From positions 1 to 14,509 of the forward strand of contig CAVFYJ010000085.1 of assembly GCA_963626545.1 (NCBI GenBank): a stretch of 14,509 bases of DNA. The letters are read 5' to 3'. The position numbers were made by a program, and so were the translations under genes. The DNA comes from Anthropogastromicrobium sp963626545. Lineage in GTDB: Bacteria; Bacillota; Clostridia; Lachnospirales; Lachnospiraceae. The notes under the pieces are model-generated. The model saw only the letters and a list, made by a program, of their open reading frames with translations. It did no database searches and was not told where the DNA came from. This document shows, one piece after another, positions 6,738 to 14,406 of this stretch. Within the stretch, counting starts at the first letter, position 1. Every line of letters begins with the position of its first letter.

Positions 6738-7811
6738 TTAAAAAATAAGCAGCTTCAGCAAAATGCCAAGCGGAATTGTGATACCAGCAAGCAAGGCAAA
6801 GAGACGCCCCATATCAACTGGAAGATTACCGATCAGTTTACCGTTTTGTCCGTTGATGGCAAATTGATATTGCTTGCCGTGCCATTTGGTTGTCAGCATC
6901 CAAACAGGAAGGAGTGCATAGTCTACGCTGTTTTGCGTTAGGTTGATGCGGCTGGTGCGTGGTGTGAGCGTGTTATACGGACAGGTAGCACGTATCGCAT
7001 CGGTAGTGGTATTTTTTACACGAACGGTAGCGCGAGGAGCACAGGTAGCAGCATCCTCATCGTAGGTCTGTGCGGCAAAGCCAGGCAGATAATCGGTCTT
7101 AAAATTCGTTAAGGCGCTATAGTCGAATGGTTCGATTGCATCCATATAGGCATCGTCCATCTTGGAGGAGCCGTCAACCGGAATCTTATTAAAGCGTGCT
7201 TCACCATCACGAAGAACAAGAAAATGCTCCGTTTCCGTGACATCATAATCGCCATCGGTGTAATGATGTGTGCGTGTCGCATCGAAGGAGAAGCTTCCCT
7301 GAGCGTCACAGCTGTAAAGCCAGAACGGAACGTAAATGCCGTTTATTTCTTCCAGATGACTTTCTTCCGAGAAGGCGCGTGGAAGAAGAATCTTGCCCTT
7401 ATAGAGCTTTTTCAGTGCATCCTTTGCAGCTTTCTTATCGAGTTTAAATGGGATCACGTAGTTGGGACGCTTAACACCACTTAAGTGGTCAGACAATACG
7501 ACAGGAGAGCCACAGTAGGCGCATACCGAAGCTGCAGTTGTTTCATCGGTTACAAGTTCAGCACCGCAGGTCGGACAGTGATACTGACGCATGCCGCGCT
7601 GCTCGCCAGAGGTCCAGTCAGAACCGGCATTGGCCGTGTTCCAGCGAGCGTTGTCCTGATCCGCTCCAGAGACTGTATCATTGAAGGCTTTCATCGCCTC
7701 CACTTCAATTGAGGTATCACAGTGGGAGCAGTGCAGTTTATGAGTTTTGCTGTCGAAAGTAAGCGCCGCGCCGCAGTTGGGGCACTTATAGGTTTTAATC
7801 GAATCGTCCAT
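6738..7811 (-). CDS. double zinc-ribbon membrane-anchored protein
   Basis: The 357-residue product, numbered from the ATG at 7811, has two treble-clef zinc ribbons. The first is CPNC (10-13) with CSHC (28-31); the second is CPTC (79-82) with CAYC (97-100). A large beta-rich domain of unknown role follows, and the protein ends in one hydrophobic helix (about 338-355) that would anchor the C-terminus. It resembles proteins annotated as TFIIB-type zinc-ribbon-containing, but the name reflects only the ribbon; a DNA-binding role is not shown. GAGG five bases before 7811 and the promoter at 7860-7888 support this start over the open frame reaching 7904. It is the first gene of an operon with the TPM gene, so the two may form one membrane complex (inference). 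Confidence 0.85.
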   Translation of the reverse strand: MDDSIKTYKCPNCGAALTFDSKTHKLHCSHCDTSIEVEAMKAFNDTVSGADQDNARWNTANAGSDWTSGEQRGMRQYHCPTCGAELVTDETTAASVCAYCGSPVVLSDHLSGVKRPNYVIPFKLDKKAAKDALKKLYKGKILLPRAFSEESHLEEINGIYVPFWLYSCDAQGSFSFDATRTHHYTDGDYDVTETEHFLVLRDGEARFNKIPVDGSSKMDDAYMDAIEPFDYSALTNFKTDYLPGFAAQTYDEDAATCAPRATVRVKNTTTDAIRATCPYNTLTPRTSRINLTQNSVDYALLPVWMLTTKWHGKQYQFAINGQNGKLIGNLPVDMGRLFALLAGITIPLGILLKLLIF

Positions 7812-7859
7812 AGAAACCTCATTTCCGTGCCGGTAAGGGCACATATTTTTGTTATGACT

Positions 7860-7888
7860 ATTGTACCATGTATAAAATTGTTTGTCCA
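7860..7888 (-). promoter_or_regulatory. promoter of the zinc-ribbon/TPM operon
   Basis: On the - strand TGGACA (7883-7888) and TACAAT (7860-7865) are exactly 17 bases apart, each five of six to consensus, with a TGG extension before the -10 box. It is the best promoter in the window. The -35 box starts at the T-run of the preceding terminator. The leader is about 42 bases. Confidence 0.85.
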
Positions 7889-7926
7889 TAAAAAAAGAGG
7901 CCATGCATTTTCGTGCATGACCTCTT
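7888..7926 (-). terminator. terminator of the mannosidase transcript
   Basis: On the - strand AAGAGGTCATGCA pairs with TGCATGGCCTCTT (12 of 13 pairs) around CGAAAA and runs into a T-stretch. It lies about 110 bases after the mannosidase stop codon and abuts the next promoter. Confidence 0.85.
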
Positions 7927-7965
7927 AAAATATAATTCAGAAAAGTAGTATCGTAACGTCAATAA

Positions 7966-7986
7966 CTCGGTCATAGAATGGCCGAG
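7966..7986 (+). other. intergenic hairpin beside repeat copy B
   Basis: CTCGGTCAT and ATGGCCGAG form a nine-pair stem with an AGA loop. The one non-Watson-Crick pair is a T-G on the + strand and would be a C-A mismatch on the - strand. It has no T-run, so it is not a terminator. It lies between the mannosidase stop codon and its terminator. Confidence 0.45.
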
Positions 7987-8003
7987 GATTCCCGCGCCAG
8001 ATT

Positions 8004-8029
8004 CCTAAATTAGCGGTGAGACGAGTTGC
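8004..8029 (+). repeat. 26-bp inverted repeat, copy B
   Basis: The + strand reads CCTAAATTAGCG, then GTGAGACGAGTTGC, which matches the reverse complement of 5800-5825 at 24 of 26 positions. It lies ten bases beyond the mannosidase stop codon. With copy A it encloses the zinc-ribbon and TPM genes in opposite orientation. Confidence 0.65.
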
Positions 8030-8038
8030 ATTCACACT

Positions 8039-11026
8039 TTACAGATCCTCAGGCTTTACCATAACCGTAATCAGCTCAAATGGATGATAGGAAACCACCT
8101 TCGTGCTGCCCTCGATATCCTCGAGCAGATTCGTTGTCCGCACCTCAAATGGGAAGGTAACCTTTCCACGGCGTCCATCCTGCTCAGACAGACGAAGAAC
8201 CAGATACTGGCCATCCTCGGAGCGCTTCATTGCCTGCAGATACAGTCCACAGTCATTTAAGGTGTCACGAAGAACAGCCGGAACGGTAACATTTGACTTG
8301 CACAGTGGAACGTTGTACTCCATAGCAGTCTGGTTAACCTTTGCCGAAACAGCATCGCCGCTGTGTGGAAGGATGGTGTAGCAGAAATCATGATGACCGA
8401 TATCGGAGGTGATGTCCGGGCGGATGGTTGCACGAAGAAGACTTAAGGAAATCTCATCCTTCTCAAGACCGACACCATACTTGCCCTCGTTGATGATCGC
8501 AATACCACTGTCACTCTCAGACATATCACACCACTTATGATGGCAAACCTCAAAACGAGCCTGCTGCCAGGTCGTATTCTTTGTCAGGTCACGCTTTACG
8601 AAACCAGCGCTGGTATCGCAAACAAGCTCTCTTGTCAGAACGTCCGGCCCAAAGTTTACTTTTGCCAGCTTATGCTTCTCATCCCAGTCAACAATGTTCT
8701 CAACTTCGATTGCACGGGAATCCGCAAAGAAGCGAAGAATCATCTTCCAGGTGCTCTTTTCAGTTGTGAAGGTAACTGCAAACTCAGCAGAAGAACCATC
8801 AGAAGCAACGAGTGCCAGTGGCTTGTCTACGTTTAATGCAACCTGAACATCCTTGTAGTTTGGCAGGATATCCCATGCGTCATACATACCTGGATTATCG
8901 GCATACAGATGAAGCTTGTTAAAGCCACAGCCTTCCTTAACCCACTCACGATCCAGTTCCTTGTCATCCAGACTTACGAAGCTTCCGTCCTTGGACAGCT
9001 TTGCGCGGTAGTAAGGAGTCTCCACAACGAGGCAGTCACACTTGTCACAAAATTCAGCACTCAGCCAGTTTTCCTTAGCTGGAAGAGCAGCAACGGTACC
9101 GGTGCTTAAACCAGCCAGTGCCGGAATGCTCCAGAAGCCCTTTACGCCGTGACGGGTAACGGTTCCGTTCTCATCCTCGATAAAGGTGATAGCAGAACGA
9201 GTGAAGTTTAAGGAGTTGAAATACTCATTACCAGCGGTTGCAGCAAGCATTGCGTCAAGACGCTCGGAAACGTTGCGATAATCGTTCATGGCGTCCTCAT
9301 AAACCGGATGGATATGAGAGCCCGGAAGAATATCGTGGAACTGATTTAATAAGAATTTCTTGTAGCACTCAGTCAGCTCCTCAGATGGATAGGAAGCACC
9401 TGTTAAGGATGCGAGAGCAGCGCGAAGCTCAGTCTCACGAAGCTTAAACTCAAGGGTACGATTTGCCTTCTTTAAGTTGGACTTGGTAGTGAAGGTACCA
9501 CGATGCATCTCCAGATACAGCTCGCCATCCCAGGTTGCCAGGTTGGTGTTATCCTTTAAATTCTTGTGAAGGAATGCGTCACCGCCTGTCACCTCGATCT
9601 TTGGCATAACGGAAACCTTGTCAAAACGACGAATCATCTCAAGCATTTCCTCTGTACATCCAGAACCGCCATCGCCATAGCCGTACATGTTCAGCGTCTG
9701 ACCGCCGGTCTCCTTGTCCTGATAAGCCTCCCAGTTTTCTTGAATCTGGCTTGGCATGTTCCAAGTGATGAAGTGTGTCGGAGGAACACAGGCGTAAACG
9801 CTGCTTCCGTCGATACCCTTCCAGATGAAGTTGTTGTGCGGGAAACGGTTGGTGTCGTTCCAGGTGGACATCTTATTGGATACAAAGTAGTCAACGCCGC
9901 TCTTCTTTAGGATCTGCGGAAGAATCCAGCTGTTACCAAATACGTCTGGCAGCCATGCGTTGTCGATGGTGCGTCCAAATGCCTTGCGGAAATACAACTG
10001 TCCGTATAAGCACTGACGAATTAAGCTCTCTGCGGACGGAACGTTGCAGTCTGGCTCAACATACATTGCGCCGACTGGCTCAAACTGACCTGCTGCGATC
10101 TTTTCCTTTAACTCAGCAAACAGCTCTGGATAATACTTTTCCAGTGTCTCGTAGGTGTATGCCTGCGTGTGGGTATACTTAAACTCCGGATACTGATCCA
10201 TCAGACGAAGCTGAATTAGAATGGTTCTCGCGTTCTTATGTACGGCGTGGATACGTCTCCAGTAGTACGCGATATCCAGATGAGAGTGACCAACTAAGGC
10301 AACATCGCCGCTTCCCTTGAAGTCGGTGTTGGAGTAGATGTTCTTCTCCACATACTCAGCAGCCTCGTCAACGCCCTCGTAGGTATCAAAATCAATGAAA
10401 TCAAGTGCCTTGCTCAGCTCGCGGAACAAGAACTTGCGGTAATCCTCGTTGAAATACTCGCTGTGTGCGATATCCATAAATAACGTGTAATCATAAACAA
10501 GAGACTGCACATTGTCACGGATGGTAGCCAGATAAGCACCCTCGAAAATCTGGCGACAGCCACGATGTGCCAAAGATGCAGGGTTACGCTCATCATCCGG
10601 CTTGGAACGGTTGTATGCTTCGATTTCAATCGAAAGATCGTCGGAGTCAATATACGGGTTTAACAGGATACGTTCACGGTTCGGGTCAACACCGCCGACA
10701 TATTTTCCATTGATCTTAACGATCATCTCAGCAGCCGTATGGAGTGCAAAGTAAATGTTCTTTCCCTTCATGTGCTCCGGAATATGAACATGACCGCGGA
10801 TAAAAGCGGTGCCATCCGGTGTAAAATACATATCATCCTTTTTCAGCGGACGGTACTCATCGGAATAATACTCGTACTGATCCTCGGAAATCTGTCTTGC
10901 ATCGCGGATCTCAAGGTCCGTGATCTCAAATTTCTCTTCATAAATGCCACGCTGCAGCCATACAAAACGAAGGTCGGTCCATTCCTCCGGTCTCATACTG
11001 CGGCGGACAACTTTTACATGAGCCAT
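8039..11026 (-). CDS. alpha-mannosidase, glycoside hydrolase family 38
   Basis: This 995-residue retaining alpha-mannosidase has the GH38 layout. The N-terminal region (about 1-240) includes a beta-sandwich-like segment. The catalytic barrel carries the zinc motif GHSHLD (His247, His249, Asp251 region) and the nucleophile motif WLPDVFGNS (Asp361). It is followed by a YGYGDGGSG turn (448-456), NQFHDILPGS (561-570) with further His residues, and a C-terminal beta-sandwich half. It should release mannose from alpha-mannosides. No signal peptide is present, so it acts in the cytoplasm on imported oligosaccharides. AAAGGA seven bases before the ATG at 11026 supports the start. All key residues seen are intact. 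The upstream region has tandem repeats and a TATAAT box, and a terminator lies at 7888-7926. Linkage preference cannot be read from sequence. Confidence 0.95.
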   Translation of the reverse strand: MAHVKVVRRSMRPEEWTDLRFVWLQRGIYEEKFEITDLEIRDARQISEDQYEYYSDEYRPLKKDDMYFTPDGTAFIRGHVHIPEHMKGKNIYFALHTAAEMIVKINGKYVGGVDPNRERILLNPYIDSDDLSIEIEAYNRSKPDDERNPASLAHRGCRQIFEGAYLATIRDNVQSLVYDYTLFMDIAHSEYFNEDYRKFLFRELSKALDFIDFDTYEGVDEAAEYVEKNIYSNTDFKGSGDVALVGHSHLDIAYYWRRIHAVHKNARTILIQLRLMDQYPEFKYTHTQAYTYETLEKYYPELFAELKEKIAAGQFEPVGAMYVEPDCNVPSAESLIRQCLYGQLYFRKAFGRTIDNAWLPDVFGNSWILPQILKKSGVDYFVSNKMSTWNDTNRFPHNNFIWKGIDGSSVYACVPPTHFITWNMPSQIQENWEAYQDKETGGQTLNMYGYGDGGSGCTEEMLEMIRRFDKVSVMPKIEVTGGDAFLHKNLKDNTNLATWDGELYLEMHRGTFTTKSNLKKANRTLEFKLRETELRAALASLTGASYPSEELTECYKKFLLNQFHDILPGSHIHPVYEDAMNDYRNVSERLDAMLAATAGNEYFNSLNFTRSAITFIEDENGTVTRHGVKGFWSIPALAGLSTGTVAALPAKENWLSAEFCDKCDCLVVETPYYRAKLSKDGSFVSLDDKELDREWVKEGCGFNKLHLYADNPGMYDAWDILPNYKDVQVALNVDKPLALVASDGSSAEFAVTFTTEKSTWKMILRFFADSRAIEVENIVDWDEKHKLAKVNFGPDVLTRELVCDTSAGFVKRDLTKNTTWQQARFEVCHHKWCDMSESDSGIAIINEGKYGVGLEKDEISLSLLRATIRPDITSDIGHHDFCYTILPHSGDAVSAKVNQTAMEYNVPLCKSNVTVPAVLRDTLNDCGLYLQAMKRSEDGQYLVLRLSEQDGRRGKVTFPFEVRTTNLLEDIEGSTKVVSYHPFELITVMVKPEDL

Positions 11027-11070
11027 AGTAAAATCCTTTCTTATCTAATGTTGTCTTGTTATCGAATCGA

Positions 11071-11090
11071 ATTTGTCTAAATTTGTCTAA
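11071..11090. repeat. two tandem copies of ATTTGTCTAA
   Basis: Two exact ten-base copies lie head to tail in the leader of the mannosidase gene, right next to the TTTGCAACGAAA repeat. One helical turn of spacing fits a cooperative protein site, but no regulator is identified. Confidence 0.6.
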
Positions 11091-11128
11091 TTTGCAACGA
11101 AAGTCATTTCATTCATTTTGCAACGAAA
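11091..11128. repeat. direct repeats of TTTGCAACGAAA upstream of mannosidase
   Basis: The 12-base word occurs at 11091-11102 and 11117-11128, 26 bases apart, and similarity extends on the right into TTTC and TTC. The word has a central CG and partial dyad symmetry, as in operators of LacI-family sugar regulators, but it is not a textbook site. Both copies lie between the TATAAT at 11141-11146 and the mannosidase start. Confidence 0.55.
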
Positions 11129-11140
11129 ATTGTTTCTTTC

Positions 11141-11146
11141 ATTATA
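11141..11146 (-). promoter_or_regulatory. possible -10 box of the mannosidase gene
   Basis: A perfect TATAAT on the - strand overlaps the NifU-domain stop codon by three bases. No convincing -35 hexamer is visible 16-18 bases upstream. If used, the leader is about 108 bases and carries all the tandem repeats; an activator would then be likely. Confidence 0.4.
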
Positions 11147-11378
11147 CGTTGTCCCAGAAGAATGGCTTCTTACGAACAGCAGTAATCTCGACCGTTTCGC
11201 CTTTTGCCTCTTTGATCTGCTGGGCAATCCAGTCTACACAGCGGTTTAAAATCAGACATTTTGAACATTCGCCGCGGAAGATTAGAGTCAGCTTCCCGTT
11301 TTCATAGGAGACGAACTCGACCCAACCGCCATCACCCTGAAGCTTCGGAGCCAGAACGTTTTCAATAAATTCTTTCAT
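11142..11378 (-). CDS. NifU C-terminal-domain protein (Fe-S scaffold-like)
   Basis: The 78-residue protein consists of a NifU C-terminal domain alone. It shows LAPKLQGDGGWVEFV (residues 9-23) and a CxxC pair, CSKC (38-41), with a further Cys47. In this family the CxxC cysteines of two subunits hold an iron-sulfur cluster that is passed to apo-proteins. The usual Pro-Ser-Ser after CxxC is replaced by LILNRC, which is divergent. AAAGGA before the ATG at 11378 is good. It lies between the cupin and the mannosidase, 79 and 115 bases away, with no terminator seen on either side, so a shared transcript is possible. A stand-alone scaffold or carrier is likely; direct involvement in sugar use is doubtful. 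Confidence 0.8.
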   Translation of the reverse strand: MKEFIENVLAPKLQGDGGWVEFVSYENGKLTLIFRGECSKCLILNRCVDWIAQQIKEAKGETVEITAVRKKPFFWDNV

Positions 11379-11457
11379 GGCGTTATCCTTTCTTGTTGTT
11401 TGAAAATTTTGTGTCTTGCTGTTTTTTGTTGATTTTTTTGCTTCTTTTTTTTACTTC

Positions 11458-11784
11458 TTATTTTTTAATGAAATCCTCGCGCATTGGCGTGAAGACGTCA
11501 CACAGAACGCCTGCCTCAAGACATTGGCATCCGTGAAGGCTGTTGGATGGCATTAAAATACTGTCGCCCGCATTTACGATCTGTGTCTCACCATCAATTG
11601 TGAAAGCAAAGCATCCCTTTACAATGTAAGTGGTCTGAACATGTGGGTGGGTGTGGAAATTGCCCTTTGCTCCACTCTCAAATGTAATTTCACACATCAT
11701 AACTTTGTCGTTATAAGCCAATACCTTGCGGGAAACACCCGGTTCACAAGGTGTGGCAGTTACTGAATCATTGTTTACAAACAT
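11458..11784 (-). CDS. cupin-domain protein, KdgF-like
   Basis: This 108-residue single-domain cupin has a clear metal site: FHTHPHVQTTY gives His44, His46 and Gln50 (with His48 between), and NSLHG gives His84. The first conserved motif is followed by YIVKGCFAFTIDGE and the second is AGDSILMPSNSLHG. The ending, CDVFTPMREDF, is typical of KdgF-like cupins, which in pectin and alginate degraders speed ring opening of unsaturated uronates. Many small cupins share this pattern, so the substrate is uncertain. GGAGG before the ATG at 11784 is strong, and a promoter lies at 11826-11853. With mannosidase downstream and a sugar-type two-component system upstream, a role in carbohydrate use is plausible but inferred. 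Confidence 0.85.
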   Translation of the reverse strand: MFVNNDSVTATPCEPGVSRKVLAYNDKVMMCEITFESGAKGNFHTHPHVQTTYIVKGCFAFTIDGETQIVNAGDSILMPSNSLHGCQCLEAGVLCDVFTPMREDFIKK

Positions 11785-11825
11785 AAGAAACCTCCGTAAA
11801 AATTGATTTGGATAAAAAATCCCTT

Positions 11826-11853
11826 ATCATAAGTATAGCATAAAAACTGCCAA
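11826..11853 (-). promoter_or_regulatory. promoter of the cupin gene
   Basis: On the - strand TTGGCA (11848-11853) and TATGAT (11826-11831) are 16 bases apart, each five of six to consensus. An alternative is an extended -10, TGCTATACT, six bases upstream of the first. The leader contains a short GGAT/ATCC palindrome right after the start point. Confidence 0.6.
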
Positions 11854-11914
11854 GTAACAGGACATTTTTCAGTGAAAATACAACAGATTCTATAATTATG
11901 GTTATTCGAACGAC

Positions 11915-12607
11915 TCAATTTCCCCAAATCGCGTACTCAATAAAAGCGATTGTAATATCAGGATGATTTTTGTCTGTGCAAACAGAAAGGGAGGAACCAT
12001 CTACAAGCGTAAGCTTACCAGACAGATAACTATTGTCAAGCGAAATGCCGGAGAAGATTGTGTTTCCATTACTGTCTGACGCTGTTAAAAGACGTCCCTC
12101 CTGATCCAGTCTGTTATAAAGCTCTTCCGTTAAAAAATCGGACAGATCCAGATAGACATTTTGGGAAGTATAATAGGAAAACATTTGCGGAACAGTGATC
12201 ATCACATCAACTGTGTCTGTGGCAAGAAGTGATGTCAATTTGATGTTGGATGCAGTATTGTAATATTGGTCGTAGACCTCCTCATTGCTCTCATCAACAG
12301 ATAGGGAACTGTCAAAGACAGTATCCTTGCGCCAAGTCTGATCAAATTTATTTTGAGACTCAAACTCTGCCTGAACATTGTGAAAATCAGAAGAGAGCAG
12401 GCTGGTTTCGTTTACCGTTACGCAATAAAGCATGGTGTCCTGCATATTACGGTATATGCAGGCGCCTGCTTCATATAAAAGGAAAATTCCAATCAGAATT
12501 GCAAAAATCGGTATTTTATAATATTCCCAGATGTACCATATACGGTCACTGGCATTCATTTGCTTTAATTTGTTTAATTCCGTCTGAAAGTTTTTTTTGT
12601 TACTCAA
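11915..12607 (-). CDS. membrane-anchored extracellular protein coupled to the sensor kinase
   Basis: The 230-residue protein has a cytoplasmic basic/polar N-terminus (1-31) with DRIWYIWEYYKIPI, one transmembrane helix (about 33-52) and an extracellular domain (about 55-230). That domain's segment TDVDVMITVPQ-like (VDVMITVPQMF, then YLDLSDFLTEE) recalls part of a solute-binding-protein fold, but no family is firmly recognised. The start codon is TTG at 12607: a perfect AGGAGG lies seven bases upstream, and TTGA overlaps the TGA stop of the kinase gene, so translation is coupled. Proteins of this general shape are widespread in Clostridia. Location suggests an accessory to the kinase, such as a ligand sensor, which is inference. 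No terminator is seen after the stop; the cupin has its own promoter. Confidence 0.8.
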   Translation of the reverse strand: MSNKKNFQTELNKLKQMNASDRIWYIWEYYKIPIFAILIGIFLLYEAGACIYRNMQDTMLYCVTVNETSLLSSDFHNVQAEFESQNKFDQTWRKDTVFDSSLSVDESNEEVYDQYYNTASNIKLTSLLATDTVDVMITVPQMFSYYTSQNVYLDLSDFLTEELYNRLDQEGRLLTASDSNGNTIFSGISLDNSYLSGKLTLVDGSSLSVCTDKNHPDITIAFIEYAIWGN

Positions 12608-14406
12608 GTCTTTTCCTCCTGTAATTTGTCAGATGGTTGGATAAATGGAATCCGAATCTGCACAATATTTTCGTAATATGGAACGGATGAAAATGTGATT
12701 TCAGCGGTTTCTCCATAAAAGAAGTGAAGACGCTGATAAACATTATTCAGACCGACATGCTTTTGCCCGTCCGTGCCTGTGAGAAGGATCTTGGTGGCAC
12801 GCTCAATATCAATTCCGGAGCCATTGTCAATCACACGAAGGAAAAGCCATGGCTCTTCATGGATCACTTCAATGTGAATAAATGGTGTATCGAGATAATT
12901 GGAACGACTGTCAAGACCAAAACCGTGACGGATTGAATTTTCCGCGAGCGGCTGGAGAATGATTTTTAAAATCTCGTGAGAGAGAAGTTCGGCAGAAACA
13001 TCACTTGTAAATTGAATCTTGTGATCAAAGCGGTGATTCATGATATTGATATAAGCCTGAACGTGAGCAAGCTCTTTGGCGATTGTGATAACCTCACCGC
13101 CAAAATTCAGACCAATCCGCATGAAATCAGCCAGATTCTGTATCATAAATGAAGCATTTTCAGAATGGTTGCTGTAGATTTCCATATTGATATATTCTAA
13201 CGTATTGTAAAGAAAATGCGGATTGATCTGTTCTGAAAAAATACGGATCTGAGCATTGTATTTTTCCTGACGTTCCTGTGTAAGTTCCTGAATCTGACGA
13301 TGAATGGTCTGATACATCGAGTCAAGCGCAAGGCTTAGCTGACCGATTTCATCCGATTGAGATAAAATCTGATTTGAGCTGTAAGTTTGATTTTCGATAG
13401 AGGATACAGCATTTACCAGTTTAGAAAGCGGTCGGGTGATAATCTTTGCCGTGATAAGTGTTCCAACGGTGATCGTGATAAGAACGATAAAAATAGCAAG
13501 ATAAAGATAGTGTTGGATGGTGTGCAACGATGACAGTAGCTTATCAGAAGAAATAAGATTTGCAAGACAAAGATTACGGTTTCCTACACGACTGAGAATA
13601 AGGTAAGAATGGCCTTTCTCAATAGTAAGAATATCCTTACGATTTGGAATCATGCGAAGATCTTCTTCAAATGAAACAGAAGAATCCGTTGACAAGATCA
13701 GATTTTGCGAATCAATCAGACAATAGATTCCTTCGAGACTGCTGTCACTGTAAGTATGAAGAAAATCACGTACCATTTCGGCATCAAGAAGCAGAAATAA
13801 AATCGCATCAGAAGATGCTGCGTTGTCAGCTATAATAACATAATTTGTAGATGACATGTGCGTTAGAGGAAATGCAACAGGAATGACATTTTGCTTATCC
13901 AAAAAAGGACTCTTTTGCATGGGAAGAACAGTGATGCCATTTATGGAATCGGCAGAACTGCCAAGTGTATAGCTAGGAGTATCGAACAGACTCTCACTGA
14001 AATGATGATAGACCATGCCCGTCTTGCTTGTGATAAGGGTAGCACGCACCATTGAGTTTGAAACCTGCAAATCATGCAATGTATCCTGAAGGTCACTATT
14101 TAGCTTTGTATAATCCACATCGGTACAGCGGCGAATCCTTGAAAACAGGTTCTTAAATTCAGTGGTACCGCAGATATCAACAAAACGGTTTATTGTAGAA
14201 GTAAGCGTATCCTCAAATGCTTCTGATGTATTCTGCGTATTATATTCAGCCATGGAGAGGGCATTGGAAAGAAAATAGCTTCGCAGAAAAAATTGGGCGC
14301 CAATACTGATAAAAAGCAGACTTGCAACTGCGATCAGTGAGGATGCAAGCCAACTCTTTATCATGATGTGGCGTGAGGGACGAAATTGATCAAATAAATT
14401 TTTCAT
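12604..14406 (-). CDS. sensor histidine kinase, YesM/LytS-type (His_kinase family)
   Basis: This 600-residue membrane sensor kinase has a first helix at about 17-40, a large extracellular sensor region (about 41-295, dCache-like in length), a second helix at about 299-321 and a HAMP linker (about 322-375, with SDEIGQLSLALDSM). The kinase core carries the phospho-acceptor motif INPHFLYNTLE with His397, the N-box QPLAENSIRHG (485-495), DNGSGID (527-533) and VGLNNVYQRL (551-560). All needed motifs are intact. Such kinases pair with YesN-type AraC regulators and often control sugar uptake and glycan use. Its ATG overlaps the stop of the regulator gene (ATGA), and its stop overlaps the TTG of the next gene, so three genes are coupled. 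The ligand is unknown. Confidence 0.95.
   Translation of the reverse strand: MKNLFDQFRPSRHIMIKSWLASSLIAVASLLFISIGAQFFLRSYFLSNALSMAEYNTQNTSEAFEDTLTSTINRFVDICGTTEFKNLFSRIRRCTDVDYTKLNSDLQDTLHDLQVSNSMVRATLITSKTGMVYHHFSESLFDTPSYTLGSSADSINGITVLPMQKSPFLDKQNVIPVAFPLTHMSSTNYVIIADNAASSDAILFLLLDAEMVRDFLHTYSDSSLEGIYCLIDSQNLILSTDSSVSFEEDLRMIPNRKDILTIEKGHSYLILSRVGNRNLCLANLISSDKLLSSLHTIQHYLYLAIFIVLITITVGTLITAKIITRPLSKLVNAVSSIENQTYSSNQILSQSDEIGQLSLALDSMYQTIHRQIQELTQERQEKYNAQIRIFSEQINPHFLYNTLEYINMEIYSNHSENASFMIQNLADFMRIGLNFGGEVITIAKELAHVQAYINIMNHRFDHKIQFTSDVSAELLSHEILKIILQPLAENSIRHGFGLDSRSNYLDTPFIHIEVIHEEPWLFLRVIDNGSGIDIERATKILLTGTDGQKHVGLNNVYQRLHFFYGETAEITFSSVPYYENIVQIRIPFIQPSDKLQEEKT

Noticed and set aside
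8103..10182. Several + strand open frames of 62-114 codons opposite the mannosidase gene
   Set aside because: They are antisense to a complete GH38 gene with all catalytic motifs, lack ribosome sites and show no recognisable protein features.
11809..11821. GGAT/ATCC palindrome in the cupin leader as an operator
   Set aside because: Four-base arms in an AT-rich leader are too short to support a call.
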